NCBI GenBank assembly: GCA_965644295.1
Contig: CBFFRP010000464.1
Coordinates: forward strand, 1 to 45,154
Direction: 5' to 3'
DNA length: 45,154 bases
Origin: Paraphysomonas bandaiensis
Lineage: Eukaryota; Chrysophyceae
Below, piece by piece: positions 7,881 to 17,887 of this stretch. The first letter of the stretch is position 1; each line of letters begins with the position of its first letter. The notes under the pieces are model-generated. The model was given only the letters and a program-made list of their open reading frames with translations, was not told the origin of the DNA and did not search any database. A program made the translations under genes and the position numbers.

Positions 7881-8849
7881 AGTTAATTAGTGACAATGAT
7901 GTGAGTAGATCAGCGTATTGTGCGGTGAACATCCGGTTTACTAACTCAACGAGATAATTTTCATTCTATGATTTAGCCGCATGCATATGTACGAACAACT
8001 CTGCACCGTGAAATAGCTGCATCATATAATAACATATATAAGTGATAGTATTAATTTGTCATTTTATTAAATATTATTCATTTTATTATTATTTGTCCCT
8101 ATTAATCATGTTGTCATTTCAGAGATAGTTATACCATGAGTGACTTAAAGTCAATTGGCTTTAAGTGGGTAGAACATTATATACTACATCTATAAATGTT
8201 TCCCAGAGAATTTCGTCGGATCCTATTTCAGGGAGGGTGTTGTGGTTTGCAATGGCTTGAAATTACTCGCTTCCATTGCCTATTCTCATCAATTAAACTC
8301 TGCGCTGTGTTGATATCCTGAACTGGTAATCTTCTTCATCCTCAGTAAGCAAAACTAACTATATTTGATTTTTTCCATCCGGATAAGTGGACTTTTTCTA
8401 CATTTTGTAGATATAGTCACGACTGCCTTTTCAAAAGCAAGGTTATAAAAAACAGCAGCATTAATTCCATTTCATTTCAAGTTGCCCTGTACTAGCACCA
8501 GTTTGGCAAGTTCCGCTTACTTGTTATTAGATAGGAGCGACCATTGCAAATGTGGAGGCCCACCTGATACCTTGTTTCTTGTTTGATAATGAGCATAAAT
8601 TGTCTCTGTTATGGAGCTCAGAGTACGCAATTAGCGGCACGAATAAACGTCATATCAGCTAGATTTAATTTTTGTGACTTGTGCAACCAATAAGCAGTAC
8701 AGGCCTGCCAATCAAATTACCAGCTAAACAAGCCAATTCGGGTTCCTTAATAAATTCAACTGAGTTAAAGTCATATCCAATCTGCGATGTTAAAACTATT
8801 TAGTAACCCTGCAATCTGTGTAGGAACCCGCAATGTATACAGAATATTG
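7881..8849. other. no gene seen
   Basis: AT-rich to mixed sequence between two repeat copies, with no open frame of note and no RNA gene recognised. Confidence 0.6.
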
Positions 8850-9120
8850 AAAGTCTTTTTATTTAGCAATAGGCGTTAAAAACTCATTCCGATACAGTGG
8901 CTAGTTGAATGATAGATCTACTAGTTAGACCTCTACCCATAACTAATCAGCACAAATTCTATTATCCTACTATTTAGCGCTACAGAAGCTGCTTGTGCGT
9001 CACCGCAAGCACCAAGGTGCAACCATTTCCGTTCTTGATGTTGTGTGTGAGTTCGCCCTGCTCGTGTGTCTGAGGACTCACTGGCGCGTGTTGTCCGGGG
9101 GTCTCCCCTTGGGATAAGGT
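8850..9120 (-). repeat. dispersed repeat family, copy B
   Basis: In reverse orientation to copy C. It shares the end TTTAGCAATAGGCGTTA, the segment CCTCTACCCATAACTAATC, the core GCTGCTTGTGCGTCACCGCA at 8987-9006, and about 90 more bases (TCACTGGCGCGTG..GTC.GGGGGTCT). The whole 270 bp aligns with the reverse complement of 20255-20525. Confidence 0.8.
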
Positions 9121-9292
9121 TCCTGGCTCTGAGGTACAGGGTTCTGTATTAAGGTCCTGAGCGTACCGAGCACTAGATGTGTGCACTGAGAGGTTGATGG
9201 TGTGGTGGAATGTGGCGGTGTCGCCATGCACCGTCTTGGCGTTGGGCATAGGTGGAGTTGCCGGAGACGTCGTCGCCGTTGTCTAGGGCCTG

Positions 9293-9586
9293 TTGGTGTC
9301 ATACGGTCCGGTCCTTTGCGTATGGTTGGTAAGGTTCATAGGTGCGGTGGGCGGTGTTCTAGTCTCGGTTCGTCTGTGGATTCATATGTCCATTCAGACT
9401 CATCAGAGGTACGTCGTTCGGGGTGTGATCGGACCCATGCTACTGTCCTTGTACAATCGTTGTTTGCTGCAATGCTTTCGAGCAGTACACCTTTGGCACG
9501 ATGCCCCAGTGCCCGACGTCTGGTGGAAAGGCTTCTCGTGTGCGTATGCAGACGACCTTACAGTCCGCGTTTATCGGTATGTGTGA
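9293..9586 (+). pseudogene. possible non-LTR retrotransposon reverse-transcriptase fragment
   Basis: A GC-richer 97-codon open stretch contains RGVIGPMLLSLYN followed about 25 residues later by FSCAYADDLTVRVY. The pair resembles the '(Q)G..(L)SP.LF.LY' block and the YADD catalytic box of LINE-type reverse transcriptases, at roughly the expected distance. No upstream finger or downstream thumb/endonuclease regions can be joined to it, and the frame closes at TGA. If real it is a short remnant. A chance YADD in a GC-rich repeat cannot be excluded. Confidence 0.4.
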
Positions 9587-9639
9587 TGGGAGTCGCGCAG
9601 ACAGTATGAGCGCCATTGCTGCTCCCATGAGCTCGTATG

Positions 9640-10039
9640 CATACGGGCCAAGTCCAGGGACGTCGCTGAAGGGAGTTTTAACCTTCAAGGAAAGGAAACC
9701 TCAACACAAACAAGAAGATTGTCCCGGAAGATTCTCAGACTTTTATGAAAGGTACAGTACATCTCTATTCCTGATAATAAGACATTCACTAGTCTCTACT
9801 GTCCTGCTCTCTCCATACTTCTGCCTCCTTTCCACTGCAGAACTACTGCTGCATTGGTTTGAACTTGCGACTAAACTTTTACATAAAACTTGATACTATC
9901 ATTGATGAGTTGACCAAAGTCATTGTCACATAATCAAATGAGATACCTTAATTACATGAATAGCATATATTGTCACTTTGTTGACACATCATAATACCAG
10001 AACCCAACTACAACTACGCTACCACTCAACCACATGAAA
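9640..10039. other. repeat debris, no gene
   Basis: Contains ATAATAAGACATTCACTA near 9776-9793, identical to the tail of copy A around 7845-7862, so a short fragment of the dispersed repeat is present. Nothing else is recognised before the DNAI2 stop codon. Confidence 0.5.
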
Positions 10040-11991
10040 TTATTTTTCTTCCGCAATGGCATGCTCAAGGGGTGTAGATTCAGATGCCTTACTCTCATCA
10101 TCTTCCGCTTCCTTTATCATTGCCAGGAAGTCTGCATCTACCTTACGCAGTAGACGCTCCATCTTTTCATCCTTAGCATCTTTCTTGTCCTGCGCCTCTC
10201 GCGATCGAGCCTCTTGTTCCTGTGTGCGCTGGCGGCGCAGTTCCCGCTCTCTCGCTTCAAGGTTTTTCTCCTGCTTCATCTCACGCTCGAACATAAGATC
10301 AATTGCCTTGCGCTCATTGGACTGCGAGACAGCGAGGGACTCGCACACCTCAAGCAGAGAGACAGTGCCTGTAATATCTCCAACAGCAACAAGTCTACCA
10401 CCAGACTGCAGAGTGCCCTGTACAGCAATAGAGGAAAGCATCGAGTCACCGACTTTATGGGAGTAAGCGACCTCATTCTGTCGGTAGAAGTAATCCCATA
10501 TGTCCACTGCACCGTCCATTCGTGTAACAAAGAATACACCCGCGCGTGTTGGTGACCAGCACCCAGACGTAAGGTATGAGGAGTGGTACTTGGTGGTCAT
10601 TATTGGTGTGCGCAACTCCTCCATCCAAATGCGGGCAGTCCAGTCGCCAATAGTTAGGAAGCACTTCGAGTTGGCAGGATTGCGCTGGATTGAATAGATA
10701 GGACCATGGTGTTTACCCGGCCCTTGGTCAAACACTGTAATGCCGTTGTTTTGTTTGCGGTTCTTAAGGTTAACCATGAGCACAACGCCCTGCTCAGTGC
10801 CCACAAGGTACTTCGAAGGGCCTGCCTCAGAGTTATATTCTAGAGAAGACCCGCCGAGGATCTGTCCGCCTGCCTTCACGTCCGTACTGAGCATTAAAGA
10901 GTCCGTCGGCTCAGACAATCGACGAGTATCCCACCAGAGCATTTGTCCATCCGTAGACACAGATACACACTGATTTCCGGTCTTAGAGTTGATCCAGTAT
11001 ACGTCATAGACGGGGTCATGGTGAGACTTCTCGATCACGCTAGTGCTGTAGGGAACCGTCTCCTTTGAGGAACCACCTCCCGCCCGGCGCAAGTCATAGA
11101 ACGTAATAAGACCATTGTAACTGCCTCCCACTAGAGAATCCGTATTCTTCGGATTGAAACGCAGGCAGCAAAGGGGTGAAGGAGGAAGTAACTCAACATC
11201 TGGGGTATTAGGGTTAAGAATGTCCCACAAATAACTCTGGTGTGGCATTCGTGTATTCATAAATCGCGAATCCTGGAAGTTCAATATAGAATAAGAAACT
11301 GCAATTTTGGCTGGGGCAGAAGGATCAGGGTGCCAATTAATAGAGGTGGCTGTCCTTTTCACATCATTCGGGTCGCGAAATACAGCCAAACCCTTAGCAC
11401 TTGGAGGCTCACTGGAATGGTCGACTTCATCAGAATCAAAATACTCCTATAGACAGCTGTGTAAAAAACTACAAAACTGAAATTACTTTCCAGTACCTCA
11501 TAAATGTCAATCGTATTATTCTGCTTCATGCATCTAGCAATAACCGGGCCCAGCATTTTGACAGCCCCTTTATATTCTTCGTCTTTTTCAGCCTTCTTTC
11601 TGAACCTGCTCACATCACTCTGCTCAGTGAAGTCAACATCTTTGGGCCATCCACCCTCTACATGTCTCATGCTTGAGTTCTTTGTAATCAGTCTGTCCGT
11701 ATTGGCCTCATGCTCCGACCTGATCGATATGCGATAATAAGAGACAATATATCTTAACGGACTGACATCACATACATATGCGGGGCTGTATCGAAACATG
11801 TCACACTTGGATTTCGAACGATATAATTCTCTTGGTCGGTGTCAGTAACAGGAATAGTTTCTAGCACAGCGGCCGGTACAGCAGTGAAATTGCAGTGCTT
11901 TCCAAACTCTCTTCGCTGCTTCGTATATAGATGAGCCACCTACAACACGAGTTAAATGCATCATATCAATCCCACATATCCTAACCTCCAT
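10040..11991 (-). CDS. DNAI2: outer-arm dynein intermediate chain 2
   Basis: Four exons: 11991-11986, 11939-11776, 11719-11497, 11446-10040; introns of 46, 56 and 50 nt. The first exon is only ATGGAG, giving MEVAHLYTKQRREFGK, which aligns with the start of DNAI2/IC69-type chains. The joins restore APHMSEHEAN and IDIYEEYFDSDE, both conserved in the family. The 599-aa product is close to the ~600 aa of animal DNAI2. From residue ~150 there are WD repeats with family hallmarks (WHPD, SYLWDI, STDGQMLWWDTRR, VGTEQGVV, HHGPIYSIQRNP, IGDWTARIW, DGAVDIWD). A Lys/Glu/Arg-rich coiled coil and acidic tail follow. By family knowledge the protein links outer dynein arms to the axonemal doublet, so the organism should build motile cilia. 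Divergent from the DUF4442 gene. Confidence 0.95.
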
Positions 11992-12475
11992 ATTCTTGTT
12001 CTTCTTCTCCTATATGATACACCTAAGTATGTTCCAGGAGCTCTATGAGTATTGAATATGAAGGATGTGGAGCAACAGATGCAACGAGATCTCTGTATGC
12101 ATGTGTATATGCACATTTATGTATATGTATGTATGTATGTACACTCATCTGATACAAATCTTGAAACCGTCCGATCAACAATATACAGAATACACACTAA
12201 TACAGGTGGAATACATTGTTAGGTCAGAAAAGTATATCTTGAAAAGTCAAAATGAATTATACTGAAAATATATACTTTCTATCTTCTGTGTGGTTCTTGT
12301 GGAGTTGCAGAATATAATGTACCTACACACAGTACAGATATACAGTAAATAGGTATGGTATAGAAGTACAGAGCACAGAGGATATCACATATGGCCATAT
12401 GGCCCTTAACTAGACATACATACATACATACATGCATACCATCTAATCATAGTTCCTAACTCTCAACACATCATA
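11992..12475. other. divergent intergenic region
   Basis: The shared upstream region of DNAI2 (-) and the DUF4442 gene (+). It holds short TGTA/CATA microsatellites near 12120-12142 and 12415-12435 and no convincing ORF. Confidence 0.6.
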
Positions 12476-13164
12476 ATGGATGCAATTAAAACCGCTTTCA
12501 TATGGCCTTTTCACACTCTTAAGGAATACAGTGTGCTTGTAGTGGGATACACTCTGGCTGTTGTTCCGGCTATAGTAAGACTGCTGTGTAGAGGGCCCAA
12601 ATCACTCACTAAAAACACGGATATATTTCATTTCCTGTCCAGACTTCCATTCGGATGCTCTGTATTTTCATCGATTATATATTTCATGGCACCGTATTCG
12701 AGCTCCATAGGTATGGACCGCTATGCTATGTATGATATACACTCCTCTCACTCTCTCCCTTATGTACAGGTAGCACAACACGCTGTTTACAAATAGATGA
12801 CGAAAAAATAGAGGCCGTGCTGACCATGGATGATCTTCCCTGGCTCAGAAACCCTTTCGGGTCCGTTCATGCTGTTGCCCTAACTAACTTGGGTGAACTC
12901 ACATCTGGTCTCTGCTTAGTATCTGCAATGCAGCATATCAAGGGACTCCGTGGGATCCCAGTTCGAATCGACACGGAGTACTTTAAAAAGGCTCGTGGCA
13001 GATTGATTGCTACGACAGTTCTCTCACTAAAAGAATTGAAGGATTCTCCTGGTGGAAACTTCATTGTTGTTGCCTATGTCATTGACTCCAGTGGAGTGGA
13101 AGTCGCAAAATGTTCGGTCACATGGTCGCTGAAAGCAGCCAAAGAAGAAAAGAAAAGAAAGTGA
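12476..13164 (+). CDS. DUF4442 hotdog-fold (thioesterase-like) protein
   Basis: Two exons, 12476-12710 and 12770-13164, separated by a 59-nt GT-AG intron in phase 1; the product is 209 aa. The N-terminal ~50 residues are hydrophobic and may anchor or associate with membrane. The segment FLSRLPFG...APYSSSIG followed by LRNPFGSVHAVALTNLGELTSGL is the typical core of the DUF4442 branch of the hotdog superfamily, with the RIDTEYFKKARG strand after it. Relatives are annotated as acyl-CoA thioesterase-like; the substrate is unknown. The C-terminus is Lys/Glu-rich. The gene is complete and single-copy here. Confidence 0.8.
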
Positions 13165-14735
13165 CGAGTGTGACTGAACTTCAGTTCTCGATTTTTTTTG
13201 TCGTCGAGTTGTTGTGAATTTGTATATTTTTTGGTGAAATGAGATATTCGAGTAGACACCTGTAGTTGTGCATATTCGATATACTGCTGTCTTGCCCAAA
13301 CAAGCAATAGCAGTGTCCATAAATTCATGGGTACTTTAATTATTGGTGTTCGTGGAGCTAACGACCTACATGTATTAAGTGTTTTGTAATTCAATCGGAA
13401 TAATTGTAGACATATGTTTACAGAAGACACATAAAATACTGTTCTATGTGTGCCCATTTCTATCGGTTTTATTTCTGAAATACAACTAGATACTACCTTT
13501 GTTTGCTGCATGTAAAGAAATGTAGTAAGCATTAAATAACTTACTTGGTATGGAAATAATTTCATGAAACAAATGGATTATGATGGATGTGCAGATGTAC
13601 ATACTCTACATTCTACATATTCTTTGCATTAGCTACAGAAAGTTAATAAACTATAATTTATAAATAATATAACGCTTCAGTTGTTGGGTGTAGGAGGTAT
13701 ACGTATAACGGATTGGTAATCTTATGAGAGCTCATAAACAATGTAAACTCTTGAAAATGCGGTGGTAAGTATACTTCAACCTTCTTTGCAGCGGCCAAAT
13801 AGAGGAACAGATGCTGCAAGATCGCATAGAGGGTTTCACCCAGACTTCCGCTCAAAACACGTAGTAAGCAGCGAATCCAGCGAAGAAAACCGCCGGCTCT
13901 CCGATTGCTAGAAGTGACAAGACGTTTTGTACCCTTTACCCAACCTGCCCCAGGGTTCCATAATTTCTCCCTCTATAATTCCACCTTCAGCAACCACCAC
14001 TCAACCCACACGTCTCAGCTAGGAATCACAGCTGGGTGAATGAACACATCCCCTACTCTTTTACGCCCCCATACCCCACACCCCACACACGCGTACCCCA
14101 AAATAGACAACTCCGCCAGCTCTATTTACTTCTAGCTCTAATTATTGGCAATATACATCCAAACTTTTGTTAATGGGTTTGTACCTATGATCAGTAGCTA
14201 CACACCTTAAGATGCTATATATAATTTAGCTAGCCAATTAATTGGCAACAATTACCAATAATAATAATTGAACTTATCACTATTAAAACCAAGTAATTGG
14301 AAATTATTGCCAATAAATTGAAAACCAATTAATAGTTACGCACGCCTGTCAACAACTGCTTGACATTCTGTTTTGCTCTGGGTGTCCTACACAATGTTTA
14401 ATCGATAGATAACTAGAGTGCATAACACCACTTTTAATTACTGCATATATAACTGAAGATAATGAAACTGTTCCTGGTGATGCATGTCATTATATAAATA
14501 TCCCTTTCTTGACGCTACCAAGTCCATGACGAAACACGAGTGAAACCCACAATACACGTATCACCAGTCAGTCAACACTCGCTTACTTTGGCGGCGCTGA
14601 TGTAAGACACAAAACGAGTGCAAAATCATACAGGAATCCAACTAGTCGTAAATTTTTCTGAACTATCTCTACCAACATCCATTTTTTTCCTATCTACGGC
14701 CAACATCCTCCGTGTAAACACCATTAACTACAACT
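13165..14735. other. gene-free region
   Basis: No ORF with supportable coding character on either strand, apart from the antisense shadow of the NFYB Gln-rich exon. C-rich stretches occur around 14065-14110. The CCAAT cluster is listed separately. Confidence 0.55.
14144..14329. promoter_or_regulatory. cluster of seven CCAAT/ATTGG motifs
   Basis: CCAAT on one strand or the other at 14144-14148, 14234-14238, 14241-14245, 14255-14259, 14296-14300, 14310-14314 and 14325-14329, several in palindromic pairs such as CCAATTAATTGG. This pentamer is the NF-Y recognition core, and the NFYB gene lies just downstream on the other strand. AT-rich simple sequence could produce part of this. Confidence 0.35.
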
Positions 14736-15802
14736 TTAGGAGAGATGGGCACTGGGGGCGCTCTGTGCTTGACCGGTCTCCTGTTGTGCCTGCTGTTGGG
14801 ATGGTTGTTGAACCTGGAGTGGTTGTTGCGGTTGTTGTGGTTGATGTTGTTGTGGTTGGTGTTGCTGTTGTTGTTGGGGTGGGTGCTGCTGTGGTGGAAG
14901 CTGATGATGGTGCAAAAGCTGTGGCCTCGAGATGGACTCCCCTCCAGGTGCAGCAGATGACGGTCGGAGGTGAGGTGCAGAGAGAGTGATGGGATGGGGA
15001 GATGTTTGTCGAATAAGGGCAAGAGGAGGGAGTGTATGCTGAAAATACAGATCACAAATATTGATAATAAATACGCGGTTCATGTTCACTTAACATATAT
15101 ATATACGCGGATATATTACACTCAATCAACATATCGTATGGAGGAGTTAAATAATGTACCTCACTCTTTCCCGGTGCCATCATAGGAGACCCGTGATCTA
15201 CCAAGAAGCCCATACCCGGAGGAATATCAGGCGCCTCGAAGGATGCAAAATTCGGAGAAATCATGGACTTGCCCTGTGCGGAATCCTTTTTGGAAGGCTT
15301 TTTCTCTGGTCGCTCACCCTTCACGGAATCCCGATACTTGGACAGATAAATCTTGAGTGGGTCCACATACTTATCAAACCCAAGCGTGCTCATAGCCCTG
15401 TATTAAGTTTCAACATTGCTGAAGTGAATGCTCAAAATAATCACCATAAAAGGTCATCCCCATTTATAGTCTTTCGCTTCTCCTGCTGGCACTTGTCACT
15501 TGCCTCGCTTGTAATGAATGATATGAATTCTGAAACACATTCCTGAATACTCTCCTTCGACTCTTTTGCTATCTTCGCATTATTTGGTAATACTTTTTTC
15601 ATAATACGCGCAATATTAGCAATTGGTAAAAATCTGAAATGATAATAAGAGCACAGCACCACATCACTATTAAGATGTACCTATCCTGCTCTCGGATTTC
15701 AACCTCCTTATAGGTTACCCCATCCTCCCTTCCATCATCCCCATGATCATCTCCACCATCTAATTGCTCTTCTGTATCAACCTCTAGATCCGGATCATCC
15801 AT
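14736..15802 (-). CDS. NFYB: NF-YB, CCAAT-binding factor histone-fold subunit
   Basis: Four exons: 15802-15681, 15633-15445, 15397-15160, 15038-14736, with introns of 47, 47 and 121 nt; the product is 283 aa. After an acidic N-terminus, [18 protein letters not shown] begins the NF-YB/HAP3 histone fold (about residues 36-125). It includes [37 protein letters not shown] and [13 protein letters not shown], all diagnostic. The first two joins restore conserved words (DR|FLP and LLW|AMSTL). The last exon encodes a His/Pro/Gln-rich tail with long Gln runs, probably an activation domain or a disordered spacer. By family knowledge it pairs with NF-YC and, with NF-YA, binds CCAAT boxes. Divergent from the 16555 gene. 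Confidence 0.95.
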
Positions 15803-16554
15803 ATTGATTAACTTAATAACTACCTAATAAAATATATCACTATAATGTATATGATATACTCCGATCTTATTCAGACACACTCCACAAGAAAAAGAGAGAG
15901 AGTTTAAGTGGTATTGCAGGCCTGATAGTCCAACAGGAGATGCGTCAATTGTATATATACGAGCAATTTAAAGTAGTTGGTGCTGCGTATATGCCAATAT
16001 ACACACACATATTTGAAATACAGATGCCACAGTATACAGGTATATACAACAGCAGTATGTACAGCATGTATACATGTATGTACGTATGTACGTATGTATG
16101 TAGGTAGGTGGGTACGTATGTATATACGTATATATTGACTGTATTTTATGTATGGCTCCACATATGTACATATGTAGAAAAGTACTTGTATGTATGTACG
16201 ATTGTAGGGGTACAGAATTACAAGAAGTACGTAGTTGAGGTGGGAAAGAAAATAACCTATAGAAATACCTGTAGAGAATACAGTGTGGATTGAGGTCGTA
16301 AGTGTATGTGAAGGGAACACTGAGGTGGAGTGACGATTACGCTTTCTGACAATTTAACTGAATTTTTGATAGAATTGACATATGGGCTTCAAGATGGGAA
16401 GTAGACCCTTGACATTCCACATCAGTGTTGCGTCATAAGAGGTATTATAGAAGTGAAGTTGAGAACTAGTTTAGTTATGACGACCATCGGACTGTAGAGT
16501 CTTGTTTATAGCAATCAGATTATTAGTTAACACCTCAGTTAGAGATCTGGAGCA
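15803..16554. other. divergent intergenic region with TATG/TACG microsatellite
   Basis: The upstream region shared by NFYB (-) and the 16555 gene (+). Around 16070-16200 there is imperfect (TATG/TACG)n sequence. Open frames here are microsatellite artefacts. Confidence 0.6.
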
Positions 16555-17091
16555 ATGAATATTGAGTTGGGTGGAAAGAATATATCACAGATTGGTAGCT
16601 CATATGGAAGCGATAGAACCAGAATGCGACAATACATTGAGAGATATCTGATGTCTCGCACATCAGCCGATCGTCTTCCACAATGTAAGCACAGGTTTCC
16701 ATCAATGGCTGCTAGATTGGAGCAATTATTGTATACAGAGGCTGCCTCTATTGAGGAATATATGAACTTACGCACTTTACACGATCGTCTTCGGTCAATA
16801 GCCTCTTGTGCCCCTATGTTTCGTGCTCGTCGGGAACTACAGCCTCGTCGTGTGATCACACCTGTAGAAACAGTATCTGTCAATAAGACAGCTTCCCCGG
16901 ACGACCCAGTTTTTGTTTGTGTGAACGAACCTTCTAGCTCTCTACAATCGCCGTCTAGCCAGTACATGGTCAAGAACATTTCGAATTCTCCCATTGAAAT
17001 GAGGCCAGCAAAGCGACCAAGAGAAGAGAGTGGCGCGCCGGTGTTTACAGTGAAGTCTCACAGGAGCGATACAACAGGCATTTGCCTGTAA
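16555..17091 (+). CDS. small nuclear-type protein with possible KIX-like domain
   Basis: A 178-aa single-exon ORF. Residues ~20-85 contain MRQYIERYLMSR, FPSMAARLEQLLY and AASIEEYMNLRTLHDRLRSI. The pattern of three helices with '(A/K)-x-LE-x-x-(L/I)Y-x-x-A-x-S-x-(E/D)EY' resembles the KIX domains of MED15/CBP-type coactivators. The rest is Ser/Pro-rich and basic, with MRPAKRPREES near the C-terminus that could act as a nuclear localisation signal. A coactivator-related role would be inference from this weak resemblance. The start is the first ATG after stops in all frames. Confidence 0.5.
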   Translation: MNIELGGKNISQIGSSYGSDRTRMRQYIERYLMSRTSADRLPQCKHRFPSMAARLEQLLYTEAASIEEYMNLRTLHDRLRSIASCAPMFRARRELQPRRVITPVETVSVNKTASPDDPVFVCVNEPSSSLQSPSSQYMVKNISNSPIEMRPAKRPREESGAPVFTVKSHRSDTTGICL

Positions 17092-17755
17092 AAATTGACC
17101 TCCGTAAAACTCCGTTATTGTTTTGTATCATAGGTTTAATGACATCAACTGGCACAAGCTTTCTCGTCATTTGTTGTCTCGTCGACATTTATATTGTTTT
17201 TTCTATCCTTCAAGTACGATTATTTTATTTCCATTGAAGTGGAACTTATAATAGCTTATGCCATGAATCAATCGTGTCGTGTGTCTTTAGAGAATACTTC
17301 GTCAGAAACGCGTAACTGGTGTCCGTAATAATCTGATGTCAGTTCAAGTAAAGTGATATGTTTGTATAAACTCCCGGTCGAGCGTACACGATGTCCTCAG
17401 TACTATATTGATTATGTATAATTGGTGATACTTAATGCTTAGTCTGATCATTTCTTCACATTAAGTATTAAGTATCATATGAAAGATAAAAGTAGTTGAG
17501 ATATAGCTAGATTAAATAAAAATACTACATACAACAACTAGTAATAAACATCAACATGATAATCGTATGAGTGTACGAAGTATATAGGATTTGCGAACAC
17601 CATTTCAAGGCGTAAATTCTAGCAAGAATAGGTTTACACGCCCATGCCTTGATAATGATTGTGCGGGTTTTCTCTTAATCAGTTACGATTTTCAATTGAA
17701 AACCATATTAAAAATTTTCCCTCAACATAGTCTGACTCGCACCTTTTCGTGGAGT
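17092..17755. other. gene-free region with a 17-bp hairpin
   Basis: No supported ORF. TGATACTTAATGCTTAG at 17426-17442 pairs with 17461-17477 at 15 of 17 positions around an 18-nt loop. Confidence 0.55.
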
Positions 17756-17887
17756 TTTGGGGGAAAACTACCGAAGACATTTCTCCGGGAAACTAATGTG
17801 ATGAGCCGCATATATATGTAGTATATATAGTCAGCAGATATTATTCTGCCCACTCATAGTCAAACGCTTGATGGTACTAGGGACACA
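17756..17887 (+). repeat. dispersed repeat family, copy C, left part
   Basis: Matches copy A: GACATTTCTCCGGGAAACTA, ATATAGTCAGCAGA and TCTGCCCACTCATAG. It runs on through GCTTGATGGTACTAGGGACA, which aligns with the reverse complement of copy D around 37480-37505. It is cut at GGGACACA by the MULE insertion; the right part resumes at 20212. Confidence 0.8.

Noticed and set aside
8980-9302. Minus-strand ORFs with Pro/Thr-rich products
   Set aside because: They start inside repeat copy B and are not preserved in copy C; GC-rich sequence gives chance open frames.
14690-15055. Antisense and alternative-frame ORFs rich in Asn, His or Val
   Set aside because: They are shadows of the Gln-rich last exon of NFYB, whose frame joins to the histone-fold exons.
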